Assembly: GCA_946478975.1 (NCBI GenBank)
Contig: CAMLEO010000035.1
Span: 1 to 35,936, forward strand
Length of the DNA: 35,936 bases
Direction of reading: 5' to 3'
Source: an uncultured Steroidobacter sp.
GTDB taxonomy: Bacteria > Pseudomonadota > Gammaproteobacteria > Steroidobacterales > Steroidobacteraceae
Part shown: piece after piece, positions 17,504 through 26,159 of the stretch
Position numbering within the stretch: the first letter of the stretch is position 1
Layout of the letters: every line of letters starts with the position of its first letter
Made by a program: the position numbers and the translations under genes
The notes under the pieces: model-generated
Told to the model about the DNA's origin: nothing
Database searches by the model: none
What the model saw: the letters and a program-made list of their open reading frames with translations, nothing else

Positions 17504-18795
17504 GCGCAGCCCCATCCCACATCGATACCGCCAATCGCAAGAACCTGGCGCTGCTGGTCCAGCTGCGCTGGATCGCCGTGATCGGCCAGATCGTGACCAT
17601 TCTGGTCGTGCATTACGGCTTGGACATTCTCCTGCCGCTGCCGCAGATGGTATCCGTCATCGGCGCGTTGCTGGCGCTGAACGGCGTGAGCGAATTCTGG
17701 TTGCGGCGACACTTGAACGTGAGCAACCAGGCGTTGTTCATCGCCTTGTTGCTGGACGTGGCCGCGCTCACCGTGCAGTTGTATTTCAGCGGCGGCGCCA
17801 CCAATCCCTTCACTGCGCTTTACTTGTTACAGATCGCGCTGGCAGCGGTGCTGCTCACGACGCGTGGCGCCTGGCTCGTGGTTGCGGTCACGTGTGCGGC
17901 GTTCATCGGGTTGATTCGCATCAATCAGCCGCTGGCGGTGCAGCCGCCGGACAGCTTGCTGAAACTGCACATCATCGGGATGTTTGTTTGCTTCGCGCTG
18001 GGCGCCGTGCTGCTGGTGATATTCGTCACGCGGGTGTCGCGCAACCTGAGCGAGCGTGACACGCACCTCGCTAATCTAAAGCGACAGGCGGCGGAAGAAG
18101 ATCACATCGTGCGCTTGGGCTTGTTGGCCTCCGGCGCCGCGCACGAGTTGGGCACGCCGCTCGCATCCGTGTCCGTGATTCTCGGCGACTGGCGGCGCAT
18201 GCCGGAGATCGCCGAGAACCCGGAGATGTTGCAGGAACTGCAGGAGATGCAGGCCGCGGTTCGCCGCTGTAAAACCATCCTGCGCGGCATTTTGTTATCG
18301 GCGGGCGAGGCGCGAGGGGAGGCGCCGGCGGTAACGACTCTGCATCGGTTCCTCGGTGAAATTGCCCGCGAATGGTCCGACGGCCGCCCGAGCGGCACGC
18401 TTCAATATCACGCCGGCAGCGGTGCGCTGGGCGAGGACGTGGCCATCGTGTCGGACCAGGCGCTCAAGCAGGTGGTGACCAACCTGCTCGACAATGCATT
18501 CGAAGTCTCGCCGGGCTGGATTCGATTGAACGCCGAGCGGCGCGGTGACATGCTGCGAATCGAAGTGGCCGATCTCGGGCCGGGATTTCCCGCCACGGTG
18601 CTGGAGAATTTCGGCAAGCCTTATCAGTCGACCAAGGGCCGCCCCGGCGCCGGCCTCGGAATATTCCTGGTGGTCAACGTGATTCGCAAGCTCGGCGGCA
18701 GCGTGTCCGCACACAATCGACCCGACGGTGGAGCGACGGTCACCGTGGAGCTGCCGCTCGCGTCCGTGAAATACAGTGAGAAGGACCGTGGCTGA
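17500..18795 (+). CDS. regB: RegB/PrrB/ActS-type redox sensor histidine kinase
   Basis: 431 residues. Six membrane helices (residues 20-180) include the quinone-sensing signature 'GGATNPFT' at 98-105. The H box is 'GLLASGAAHELGTPL' with phospho-acceptor His215. Cys257 lies 42 residues later in 'VRRCKTILR', the place of the redox-active Cys265 of Rhodobacter RegB. The ATP-binding part has 'VTNLLDNAFEVSP' and 'VADLGPGF' and 'GAGLGIFLV'. RegB-type kinases monitor quinone and thiol redox state and control respiration genes, so the position directly after cyoABCD-SURF1 makes the oxidase operon the obvious target (inference). GTG start overlaps the SURF1 stop. Confidence 0.9.
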   Translation: MSAAPSHIDTANRKNLALLVQLRWIAVIGQIVTILVVHYGLDILLPLPQMVSVIGALLALNGVSEFWLRRHLNVSNQALFIALLLDVAALTVQLYFSGGATNPFTALYLLQIALAAVLLTTRGAWLVVAVTCAAFIGLIRINQPLAVQPPDSLLKLHIIGMFVCFALGAVLLVIFVTRVSRNLSERDTHLANLKRQAAEEDHIVRLGLLASGAAHELGTPLASVSVILGDWRRMPEIAENPEMLQELQEMQAAVRRCKTILRGILLSAGEARGEAPAVTTLHRFLGEIAREWSDGRPSGTLQYHAGSGALGEDVAIVSDQALKQVVTNLLDNAFEVSPGWIRLNAERRGDMLRIEVADLGPGFPATVLENFGKPYQSTKGRPGAGLGIFLVVNVIRKLGGSVSAHNRPDGGATVTVELPLASVKYSEKDRG

Positions 18796-19342
18796 GGATA
18801 CGAATGGCGACAGCGAGCAGAAGCTGTTGCTCATCGTCGAAGACGATGAATCGTTTGCACGCACGCTGAAGCGCTCGTTCGAGCGTCGCGGCTATCGCGT
18901 GTTGCACGCGGCGAGCCACGACCAGGTCACCGAGTTGTTGAAGACCGAGTCGCCGCAATATGCCGTCGTGGACCTGAAGCTCGACGGCGCATCCGGCCTG
19001 TCCTGCGTGCAGACGCTGCATGCTGACGACGAGGATATGAACATCGTCGTGCTCACTGGCTTCGCGAGCATTGCCACGGCGGTGGAAGCGATCAAGCTCG
19101 GTGCGCGGCACTATCTCGCGAAACCTTCCAACACCGACGACATCGAAAAAGCGTTCGGCAAAGCCGAAGGCGACACGGACGTGGAGCTGAGCGGCCGGCC
19201 CACGTCCATCAAAACGCTGGAATGGGAGCGCATCCATCAAACGCTCGCCGATGCGGATTTCAACATCTCCGAAGCCGCCCGCCGCTTGGGTATTCACCGC
19301 CGCACGCTGGCTCGCAAGCTGCTCAAGCGGCAGGTGAAGTGA
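18788..19342 (+). CDS. regA: RegA/PrrA/ActR-type response regulator
   Basis: 184 residues from the GTG at 18788, exactly the family's usual length, with an AGAAGGA ribosome site just upstream. A GTG at 18776 would add four residues. The receiver has Asp19-Asp20, phospho-acceptor Asp62 in 'YAVVDLKLDG', Thr in 'VLTGFAS', and Lys in 'YLAKPSN'. The C-terminal Fis-type helix-turn-helix 'NISEAARRLGIHRRTLARKL' closely follows the RegA pattern. It overlaps the kinase stop by eight bases. RegA-type regulators bind GC-rich half-sites upstream of respiratory operons. Confidence 0.92.
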   Translation: MAEDTNGDSEQKLLLIVEDDESFARTLKRSFERRGYRVLHAASHDQVTELLKTESPQYAVVDLKLDGASGLSCVQTLHADDEDMNIVVLTGFASIATAVEAIKLGARHYLAKPSNTDDIEKAFGKAEGDTDVELSGRPTSIKTLEWERIHQTLADADFNISEAARRLGIHRRTLARKLLKRQVK

Positions 19343-19345
19343 GCT

Positions 19346-19438
19346 CTAGAAACGTTTGCTGATGCGGAAGTAGATGAAGCGGCCGATCAGGTCGCTGCAG
19401 CTTCGTTTGTAATGAGAACTGCCGCAGGACCGGGGCAT
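19346..19438 (-). pseudogene. 30-codon frame ending like an outer-membrane barrel, possible receptor remnant
   Basis: Directly after the FecR stop, in the same frame, an ATG opens 30 codons ending in 'LIGRFIYFRISKRF' and a TAG stop. A terminal Phe with alternating aromatic/polar residues is the usual end of a beta-barrel protein. ECF/FecR pairs are normally followed by a TonB-dependent receptor, so this may be the last strand of a deleted receptor. It is equally possible that it is chance coding. Confidence 0.25.
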
Positions 19439-20707
19439 TTACTCCGACAGCCGGATCCGACCGTGTTCCTCGTCGAAGATCATTTTGACGCCCGGTTCGG
19501 CGGCGACTGCCTTCGCATACGACTCCGGCGAGTCCACTTTGACGCTGGCAACTTCGACCACGCGTGCGGCGAGCGTCGGACTGTCCACGACGATCTGCGT
19601 GCGATTGCGCCGATTCAGCTCTTGGGCTGCGGCTGAAACGGTCATGCCGCCCAGATCCAGCAGGCCGCTGGCCCATTGCAACTTGCGTTGCGCATCCACC
19701 TGCGAAGGTTTCGGTGCCGTGAGTGCATCGTCGGATACGCGCAGCTCCTCGCCGGCCTTCAATGTCACGGCATTGCCATTGACGTTGTCGCGGCCTGTGA
19801 CTTTCACGACACCTTCGGCGACCGTGGTCGTGACACCGTCATCGATGGAAACACCGAAGCGCGTGCCGACCGCCATGGCATCGACCAGGTGCGTGCGCGC
19901 AATGAAGGGGCGTTTAGGATCTTTGGCAACATCGAAGACGGCGCTGCCTGCGCGCACGAGCACGACGCGAGCCGTATCGGTGTATTCGATTTCAACTTTG
20001 CTGTGGGCATCGATGTGAACTGCCGTGCCGTCGGCAAGCGTCATGTTGTGCCATTGGCTGGCGCCCGTTGCGATGATGTTCTTGGATTCCCAATACGGGT
20101 GAGTCACAAACGCCAGAACGACGCCGACCAATGCGGCTGCGGCGATTCCTGCCAGCTTGAACGAGGACGGGATGCTGCCGGTCGAGTCCTCATCGAGCGC
20201 GCGCTGTAACTTGTGGGTCGAGCGCCATGGCAGCGATTCGTCCGCGTCGGCGAACTCGGCCGAACGCAGCGTTTGTTTGAGCTTGCGCAATTTGCCGCCG
20301 AGCTGCGCGATCTTGAGCAGCTCCGCGATGTTTTCCGGCGAGCGTCGCAGCCACGCCAGGAAGTCGCGACGATCCGAACGCAGCGTGTGCGGATCATCGA
20401 TACACAGGAAATACCAGTAAGCCGCTTCTTCGCTGACCAGCTGCATCCGTTCGAGTTTGCGCTCGAATATTGCTGGATCGTTCAGCTCGGCCGGTGTCGA
20501 CTCGACGTTGTCGCGCGTCGGTTGCAGGGCGCGCCAGACGGGTTCGAGCGCCTCGAAGGCGGCGCGATTCTCCGGCGATTCCTGCCATTTGCTCCAGCGC
20601 ACCAGCAGGCGCGGCGGCAGGTCGGGCCGTTGCAGCCTCATCATCCATCGGGCCGCCTCGCGGAAGGGCCGGTCGGAAGGATCGTGGCCGCAGGTGTCGT
20701 TGCTCAT
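19439..20707 (-). CDS. FecR-family anti-sigma/sigma regulator with duplicated N-terminal domain
   Basis: 422 residues; the family is usually about 320-350. Two similar N-terminal DUF4880/FecR_N-like units are visible, at residues 15-60 ('REAARWMMRL ... SPENRAAFEAL') and 92-142 ('EEAAYWYFLC ... SPENIAELLKI'). A membrane helix follows at about 184-203, then the periplasmic FecR domain (225-320: 'TGASQWHNMTLADGTAVHID', 'GSAVFDVAKDPKRPFI', 'AVGTRFGV', 'VAEGVVKVTG') and a C-terminal STN-like interaction segment. FecR proteins transmit a receptor signal to the ECF sigma factor. The ATG overlaps the sigma stop by ATGA. No receptor gene follows, which leaves its input unknown. Confidence 0.88.
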   Translation of the reverse strand: MSNDTCGHDPSDRPFREAARWMMRLQRPDLPPRLLVRWSKWQESPENRAAFEALEPVWRALQPTRDNVESTPAELNDPAIFERKLERMQLVSEEAAYWYFLCIDDPHTLRSDRRDFLAWLRRSPENIAELLKIAQLGGKLRKLKQTLRSAEFADADESLPWRSTHKLQRALDEDSTGSIPSSFKLAGIAAAALVGVVLAFVTHPYWESKNIIATGASQWHNMTLADGTAVHIDAHSKVEIEYTDTARVVLVRAGSAVFDVAKDPKRPFIARTHLVDAMAVGTRFGVSIDDGVTTTVAEGVVKVTGRDNVNGNAVTLKAGEELRVSDDALTAPKPSQVDAQRKLQWASGLLDLGGMTVSAAAQELNRRNRTQIVVDSPTLAARVVEVASVKVDSPESYAKAVAAEPGVKMIFDEEHGRIRLSE

Positions 20708-21201
20708 GTGCGTTCCAGTCCGATCATGCGCTGTATCTCGACGATGCCGCGTTCGAAGTCGCGACGGCAGGTGCGTTCATGGACGCCGAGCTCGCGCGCC
20801 ATTTGTTCGAAGCTGCAGCCTTCCCGAAAGCGGGTCAGCACTCGCCGTTGTCGCTCAGGCAAGTCGTCGATCGCCCGCAGGGCTGCGGCGGCCGCCTGTT
20901 GCTCGCTCCACGTGCTTTCCGGCGTGCGAGGGTCCTCGTCGTCGACTTGCAGCAGCGAGTTGGCTTTGCGCCGGATTTGCAGCTGCGCCAGCGTGTCGTT
21001 GGCGAGGTTGCGCGCGATGAACCACAGCCGCCGGTTCCAGTCGCTGACTTCCTTGTGGGGCCCGATCAGGCGCGAATAGGTTTCCTGCGCAAGCTCCTGT
21101 GCTTCATCGCTGCAACTGGACAGGCGCAGGCGGAAGTACTGCTTGAGCCGGGCGCGCTGCTCGTCGAACAAAGCTTTGATGCGTGCGCTATGGTCAGTCA
21201 C
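20704..21201 (-). CDS. ECF-type RNA polymerase sigma factor (FecI-like)
   Basis: 165 residues from the GTG at 21201. The frame runs further upstream, but those codons are Arg/Pro-rich and unlike the family. Region 2 is 'DEAQELAQETYSRLI' with 'WFIARNLANDTLAQ'. Region 4 is 'LPERQRRVLTRFREGCSFEQ' followed by the helix-turn-helix 'ARELGVHERTCRRDFERGI'. The FecI class is regulated by the FecR protein encoded next, with which it overlaps by four bases. A GGAG sits about 11 bases before the start, so the ribosome site is loose. Confidence 0.88.
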   Translation of the reverse strand: MTDHSARIKALFDEQRARLKQYFRLRLSSCSDEAQELAQETYSRLIGPHKEVSDWNRRLWFIARNLANDTLAQLQIRRKANSLLQVDDEDPRTPESTWSEQQAAAAALRAIDDLPERQRRVLTRFREGCSFEQMARELGVHERTCRRDFERGIVEIQRMIGLERT

Positions 21202-21549
21202 GCCGGTCGGCGCTCCATCCAGAGTGTTTTGTGGCTCCACTAATTCAGATAACCGGCGACACCTCGAATCCGGACACCGCACCGGAAGAAAATCTGCTGG
21301 AGCGAAGCTGTGGGGGCTGGCGCGCCGGCGAAGGCCGGTCATTCATTGCTACGGCCCCGGCATCGCCGCACTGACGGGCGCATCATCGAAGCGCTCATGG
21401 CCCGGTCCGTTCAGATTGTGAAAATGATCACTTCGCCGGCGCGCCGCGAAAATTAAGTTACCTGTCATCACGCCGATGAACGAATCGCGGCCGGCCCCGG
21501 CCAGCGAAGTAACAGTATCTCCGGCGGATCGCGACTTCCGGGAAGACAC
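21202..21549. other. Gene-free divergent region between ECF sigma and mltB-like genes
   Basis: 348 bases with no supported gene. It holds the pair of 15-base inverted repeats listed separately and must contain the promoters of both divergent genes. I could not assign -35/-10 elements with confidence. Confidence 0.6.
21319..21445. repeat. Pair of perfect 15-bp inverted repeats, REPIN/MITE-like
   Basis: GGCGCGCCGGCGAAG at 21319-21333 recurs as its exact reverse complement at 21431-21445, bounding a 127-base element. The left copy also forms its own small hairpin (CCGGC-GAAG-GCCGG). Two inverted GC-rich palindromic units about 100 bases apart is the layout of a REP doublet (REPIN). No second copy is seen in this window. 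Confidence 0.5.
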
Positions 21550-22626
21550 ATGCGGATCAGACTTTTCACCACTGCGGCCTCGTGGCTCGGCATGAGCCTG
21601 GCCGTTTGGGCCCATTCAGCGTCGGCGGCCAGCGAATACCTCGAGCGTCCCGAAGTGCGCTCGTTCATCGAGAGCATGCAGACCGAGCACGGCCTGGATC
21701 CGGCCGAGGTCGAGCGCGTGCTGGGCGATGTGCAGTATCAGCCGGCCGTCGTGCGGCTGATCGGGCCGCCGCCGGATCAGCAGGCGGAAGAGCCTGCAGT
21801 GAAGCCGGTGCGCTCATATCCGCGCTACCGGGCCAAGTTCCTGACCAACGTTCGCATCGCAGCCGGCGTGCGCTACTGGGACATGCACGAGGAATATCTG
21901 CGTCGCGCCGAGGCGGAGTTCGGCGTACCGGCCGAAGTGGTGCTCGGCATCCTCGGCGTGGAAACGGCGTTCGGCCGCAACACCGGTTCGTTCCGGGTCG
22001 TCGACTCGCTCGCCACGATCGCGTTCGACGGGCCGCGGCGCCAGGAATATTTTCGCGAGGAGTTGAAAGAGCTGCTGCTGCTCGCACGCGACATGAGTAT
22101 CGACCCGCTGGAGATCAAAGGTTCCTACGCCGGCGCCATGGGGCTGCCGCAGTTCATGCCTTCCAGCTATCGCCGTTACGCCGTCGATTTCGATCATGAC
22201 CAGGTCACCGACATCATCGGCAGCCCGGCCGATGCGATCGGCAGCGTCGCGAGCTACCTCAAAGCCTATGGCTGGAAGTCGGGCGAGCCGGCGACCGTGA
22301 AGGTGAAATTGCCGGTCGGCCGCGAAGCCGACCTGGTCACCGGCCTGGAGCGTGCTCATGACGTTGCCGAGTTGAAACAGCGCGGCGTGAAGTTCGTCAC
22401 ATCGAAGCTGCCTAAAGGGGCCTGCTCGGTCGTCGAGCTGCCGGTCCCTGGCAAGCCTTCGAAATACGTGGCCGGCTTCAGCAACTTCGAAGCGGTCACG
22501 CGTTACAACCGTTCGACCTTCTATGCCAGCGCCGTGCTCGACCTGGCCGATGCCATCCGCACCGCGCGCCTGCGTCAGATGACGGCGCGCTCGGACGGCA
22601 AAGCGCCCGCCAGTCACGGCCGCTAG
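21550..22626 (+). CDS. mltB: Periplasmic lytic murein transglycosylase, MltB family
   Basis: 358 residues. Residues 1-27 are a signal peptide ending in 'SASAAS'; no lipobox, so it is a soluble periplasmic form rather than the E. coli lipoprotein form. The catalytic Glu138 lies in 'LGILGVETAFGRNTGSFRV', followed by the family blocks 'SYAGAMGLPQFMPSSYRRYA', 'DIIGSPADAIGSVASYL' and, near the end, 'YVAGFSNFEAVTRYNRSTFY'. The enzyme cleaves the MurNAc-GlcNAc bond, leaving 1,6-anhydro-MurNAc, in wall turnover. It stands alone, divergent from the ECF gene. Confidence 0.93.
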   Translation: MRIRLFTTAASWLGMSLAVWAHSASAASEYLERPEVRSFIESMQTEHGLDPAEVERVLGDVQYQPAVVRLIGPPPDQQAEEPAVKPVRSYPRYRAKFLTNVRIAAGVRYWDMHEEYLRRAEAEFGVPAEVVLGILGVETAFGRNTGSFRVVDSLATIAFDGPRRQEYFREELKELLLLARDMSIDPLEIKGSYAGAMGLPQFMPSSYRRYAVDFDHDQVTDIIGSPADAIGSVASYLKAYGWKSGEPATVKVKLPVGREADLVTGLERAHDVAELKQRGVKFVTSKLPKGACSVVELPVPGKPSKYVAGFSNFEAVTRYNRSTFYASAVLDLADAIRTARLRQMTARSDGKAPASHGR

Positions 22627-22655
22627 GACCTTTCCACCGCTTCATCTTTCGACGT

Positions 22656-22680
22656 AGCTGCGGCTCATCTCGCCGCAGCT
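22656..22680 (+). terminator. GC-rich 9-bp hairpin after mltB
   Basis: AGCTGCGGC (22656-22664) pairs perfectly with GCCGCAGCT (22672-22680) across a seven-base loop, 30 bases after the stop. No T run follows, so this could be a terminator of the Rho-assisted kind or an mRNA-stabilising hairpin. Confidence 0.4.
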
Positions 22681-22712
22681 CAAGCTCCTGAGCCTGCGGG
22701 CCGATCTGCGAC

Positions 22713-22727
22713 ACAGTTGCCAACTGT
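22713..22727. promoter_or_regulatory. 15-base palindrome and AT-rich box upstream of the chemoreceptor gene
   Basis: ACAGTTG-C-CAACTGT is a perfect inverted repeat 22 bases before the start codon and directly abuts TATATAG, a possible -10 box (about 22726-22732). The arrangement suggests an operator overlapping the promoter. The regulator is unknown. Confidence 0.4.
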
Positions 22728-22748
22728 ATATAGAGTCAGATCTGTCCG

Positions 22749-24728
22749 ATGAATGCCGTCGTGATTCCGCTCCCTGCGGCGCAGGCCTCTGCACAGCCGC
22801 GCCCGCGTTCCCAGCGCAGCGGCTGGACGCTCCGAGCCCGGCTCAGCGTCGCTGCTGCCGCGTGTGCCGTCATCAGTCTCGTTTCCACTTGTTTCGTCAT
22901 CGGCGTGCGCGGAAGCGCGATGGCCGAAGCGGATGCCTCAGCGCTGGCTCGTGGCGCAGCCGAGCGTGTGGCGCATAAAGTCGAGGCAGAGCTGAGCCTG
23001 ACGTATTCCGTCATCGAAGCGTTGGCCCGCACGCAAGCAGCGCTGCGCGAGAACGGCTCGCAGCTCACACGTGCCAATCTGGATGTGACGATGAAAGCCG
23101 TGCTGGAGTCGCAGCCCGGCTGGCTGGGCACCTATTCGACCTGGGAGCCGAATGCGCTCGACGGTCGCGATGCGGAGTTTGCCAACAAAGGTCCGGGCTA
23201 CAACGCCACTGGCCGCTACATTGCCTACTGGAATCGCGGGCCGGGCCACATCGTGGTCGAGCCGGGCGGCGATACCGAAACCGCGGGCATCAACGACTGG
23301 TACGACATTCCCCGCCGCACCGGTAAGAATGCGCTGATCGAGCCCTATGATTATGAGATCGCCGGCAAGGATGAGCTGCTCACATCGCTGGTGACGCCGA
23401 TCATCGTGCAAGGCCGGTTCATGGGCGTGGTCGGCGCCGACTATCTGCTCAAGGGCCTGGCGCAGCGCTTGAGCGCGATGGAATCCGTGCCGCAAGGGCA
23501 GATCGCGCTGCTGTCCAATGGCGGACTGTATGTGAGCAACGTCGATGCGCAACGCATCGGTGCATCGGCCGACGACTTGCCCGAGCTCGCCCGCAATGCC
23601 GTGCGCAAGGGCGAACGTTATGAATTCGTCGACGACGCAGGATGGGTGCATGTGTTGGTGCCCGTACGGGCGACAGCCGACGTGCCGCCGTGGAGCCTGC
23701 GTGTTTCCTATCCAACCAGCGCGGCGCGCGCGAGCGCACACGAGCTGTTGAAGGCGACGATCATCACTGCAGTGGTTTGTGTGATCGCAACGGTGCTGCT
23801 GCTGGTTGCGCTGATCAGCCGCATGTTGATTCCGTTGTCACAGCTCACCGGCGCAGTGGAGAACCTGGCGAGCGGGCAGAGCAACCTTCGCGTCGAGCTG
23901 CCGGTGCGCGGCGACGATGAGCTGGCCCGCATTTCTGGAGCGTTCAATCGTTTCGTCGCCAAGCTGCGCGACGCCTTCGGCGACGTGCGCGATGCTTCGG
24001 CCCAGGTCGAACTTGCCGCGGGCGATATCGCAACCGGCAATGCCGATCTGTCGACGCGGACCGAATCGCAATCGTCGAGCCTGCACAGTGTCGCGTCGTC
24101 GATGACGCGGCTCACTGCAAACGTCGCCGAGAATGCCAGCACCGCAAGCGAAGCGGTGAATCTCACATCTGCTGCCACACGCTCGGCGGAGCGCAGTGAG
24201 CAGGTGATGAAAGAAGCGGTCGCGAGCATGGATGGCCTGAGTGCCGCCAGCCGGCGCATCGCCGAGATCACGGCCGTCATCGATTCCATCGCGTTCCAGA
24301 CCAACATCCTGGCGTTGAATGCAGCGGTCGAAGCGGCGCGCGCCGGCGCACAGGGCAAAGGCTTCGCTGTGGTTGCGACCGAAGTCCGCGACCTGGCGCA
24401 CCGCTCGGCCGCCGCAGCCAAGGACATCAAACAATTGATCGACGATTCGGTGGCGCGCGTGGACCAGGGCAGCCGGCTGATTCATGCCAGCGGCGCCGCC
24501 GTGTCGGAGCTGGTCGCGGCCGTGAATCGAGTGACATCGCTGATCGGCACGATCGGCACGTCCAGCGATGCGCAGGCCACCGGCATCGCGCAGGTCGACG
24601 CGGCGATCGACGCGTTGGAAGAAACAACTCAGCAGAACGCCGCGCTGGTCCAAGAGGCGGCTGCGGCTGCGGCGTCTCTGCGACAGCAGGCACAGCGCCT
24701 CACGGCGACCGTGGCCAGCTTCACTTAA
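22749..24728 (+). CDS. Methyl-accepting chemotaxis protein with dCache sensor
   Basis: 659 residues. Helix 1 is at about 30-60. The periplasmic part (65-330) is a dCache_1-type domain, shown by '[17 protein letters not shown]', '[20 protein letters not shown]' and '[20 protein letters not shown]'; this last half commonly binds amino acids or small organics. Helix 2 is '[20 protein letters not shown]', followed by HAMP ('[16 protein letters not shown]'). The long signalling helix pair has the conserved tip '[20 protein letters not shown]' and '[20 protein letters not shown]'. It signals to CheA/CheW at the poles. No CheB/CheR binding pentapeptide is visible at the C-terminus. No other chemotaxis gene is nearby. 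ATG lacks a clear ribosome site. Confidence 0.95.
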   Translation: MNAVVIPLPAAQASAQPRPRSQRSGWTLRARLSVAAAACAVISLVSTCFVIGVRGSAMAEADASALARGAAERVAHKVEAELSLTYSVIEALARTQAALRENGSQLTRANLDVTMKAVLESQPGWLGTYSTWEPNALDGRDAEFANKGPGYNATGRYIAYWNRGPGHIVVEPGGDTETAGINDWYDIPRRTGKNALIEPYDYEIAGKDELLTSLVTPIIVQGRFMGVVGADYLLKGLAQRLSAMESVPQGQIALLSNGGLYVSNVDAQRIGASADDLPELARNAVRKGERYEFVDDAGWVHVLVPVRATADVPPWSLRVSYPTSAARASAHELLKATIITAVVCVIATVLLLVALISRMLIPLSQLTGAVENLASGQSNLRVELPVRGDDELARISGAFNRFVAKLRDAFGDVRDASAQVELAAGDIATGNADLSTRTESQSSSLHSVASSMTRLTANVAENASTASEAVNLTSAATRSAERSEQVMKEAVASMDGLSAASRRIAEITAVIDSIAFQTNILALNAAVEAARAGAQGKGFAVVATEVRDLAHRSAAAAKDIKQLIDDSVARVDQGSRLIHASGAAVSELVAAVNRVTSLIGTIGTSSDAQATGIAQVDAAIDALEETTQQNAALVQEAAAAAASLRQQAQRLTATVASFT

Positions 24729-24751
24729 ATCTCGTTCCAAAAATTCATCTC

Positions 24752-25516
24752 ATGAGTCACCGAAACGTTTGTTTTGCCGGCGTCATTTGTCTGCTTGGTA
24801 TGGTGCTTGCCAACCAGGGCAACGCCGAGAACGTGACCGCGAACGCGGCGCTGACGAGCGACTACATTTCGCGCGGCTTCACGCAGACGTGGTCACAACC
24901 GGCGTTGCAGGGCGGCCTGGACTACGCGAACGCAAACGGCGTGTATCTCGGCACGTGGGCATCGACGTTGAGTGACACCGAGTTTCGCGACGGCTCTTTC
25001 GAGCTCGATTTGTACGGAGGCTATGCCGGCAAGCTCCGCGCGATAGGTTATACGGCGGGCCTCGCGTACTACGCCTATCCCGGCAGCTCCGCGCCGGGCG
25101 TCAACGGCCGCACCTATGACTATGCCGAAGTGAAGCTCGGCGCCAGCTATGGCATCGCGAGCCTCACCAGTTATGTGACGGTGACCAACGATTGGTTTGG
25201 CACCTTCGCCGATGCCCGCGGCTCGTACTATCTCGATGCGACGCTGGCCCCCGCGCTCGGTGCGAGCACCACGCTGCAGATGCATGCGGGCGCCGGTCGA
25301 GTTCACAATCACAGCGAAGCAAACTGGAACGACGCGAAGCTCGGCATCACCCGAGCGCTCGATGCCGGCTGGAGCCTCAGCGGCGCAGTGACGCGCGGCT
25401 GGGACAAGAACGCGTACTGGGTGGGTGCCGATTTCCAGAAAGATCCCAGCGGCAGCACCTACAGCAAGCGCCTGGGCGACACCGCGGTCGTGGTTTCCGT
25501 GGCCAAGGTCTTCTGA
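24752..25516 (+). CDS. TorF-family putative outer-membrane porin
   Basis: 254 residues. Residues 1-26 are a signal peptide. The mature protein has alternating beta strands and ends in Phe, as barrel proteins do. The family (Gcw_chp, TIGR02001 type) is recognised by 'NVTANAALTSDYISRGFTQT' near the start, followed by 'PALQGGLDYANANGVYLGTW' and 'SFELDLYGGYAG'. Function in the family is poorly known; a small-solute pore is presumed. It begins 23 bases after the chemoreceptor stop, so the two may share a transcript. Confidence 0.88.
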   Translation: MSHRNVCFAGVICLLGMVLANQGNAENVTANAALTSDYISRGFTQTWSQPALQGGLDYANANGVYLGTWASTLSDTEFRDGSFELDLYGGYAGKLRAIGYTAGLAYYAYPGSSAPGVNGRTYDYAEVKLGASYGIASLTSYVTVTNDWFGTFADARGSYYLDATLAPALGASTTLQMHAGAGRVHNHSEANWNDAKLGITRALDAGWSLSGAVTRGWDKNAYWVGADFQKDPSGSTYSKRLGDTAVVVSVAKVF

Positions 25517-25538
25517 TCAGGATGCTTTGCCTGGGCCG

Positions 25539-26159
25539 ATGATATCGCTACCATTGGCCCTGGTGGATAAATCCTCCCTCAATCACTGGTTCGCCCGCGA
25601 AGTGCTGGTCCACGAGGCCGCGCTGCTGCGTTACCTGTCCCGCGTCTGGCCGAACCGCAGCGACGTTCATGATTTGCGCCAGGATATTTATATTCGCGTG
25701 TATGAAGCGGCGAAGCTGGCGCCGCCGTCCTCGGCCAAAGCGTTTCTGTTTTCCACCGCCCGCAACCTGCTGATCGACCGCGTGCGTCGCAGCCGGATCG
25801 TGACCATAAGATCTGTCGGGGATTTCGCCGAGTTAAACGTCTTAACGGATGAGGTCACGCCGGAACGTCATTTGACGGCCGGGCAGGAGCTGGACCTGCT
25901 GGCTCGCGCGTTCCGTCGGCTGCCGCCGCGGGAGCGTGAAGTCATCTGGTTGCGCCGGGTCGACGAGCTGCCGCAAAAGGAGGTCGCGTCGCGCCTGGGC
26001 ATCAGCGAAAAGACCGTCGAAACCCATTTGCGGAGGGCCGTGCAGACCGTGGCCAATTCGCTTTATTCGAGAGCTGCCCGGCAGACTGGCTTCGCTCAGG
26101 AGCCTGCCGAGGGAGAGTCACGCGAGCGCGACTACAGTGGAAAGCGTCAAAGAGGTTGA
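25539..26159 (+). CDS. ECF-type RNA polymerase sigma factor (FecI-like)
   Basis: 206 residues from the ATG at 25539; a GTG at 25563 is also possible. Region 2 shows 'DVHDLRQDIYIRVYEAAKL' and 'AFLFSTARNLLIDRVRR'. Region 4 is 'LPPREREVIWLRRVDELPQK' followed by 'VASRLGISEKTVETHLRRAV'. It is FecI-like and pairs with the FecR gene that starts inside its last 23 bases. The likely regulon includes the STN-containing receptor downstream (inference). It is a different lineage from the ECF factor at 20704-21201: the region 4 sequences differ clearly. Confidence 0.9.
   Translation: MISLPLALVDKSSLNHWFAREVLVHEAALLRYLSRVWPNRSDVHDLRQDIYIRVYEAAKLAPPSSAKAFLFSTARNLLIDRVRRSRIVTIRSVGDFAELNVLTDEVTPERHLTAGQELDLLARAFRRLPPREREVIWLRRVDELPQKEVASRLGISEKTVETHLRRAVQTVANSLYSRAARQTGFAQEPAEGESRERDYSGKRQRG

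Noticed and set aside
21202..21342. N-terminal extension of the first ECF sigma factor
   Set aside because: Pro/Arg/Ser-rich residues not found in ECF factors; GTG at 21201 gives normal length.
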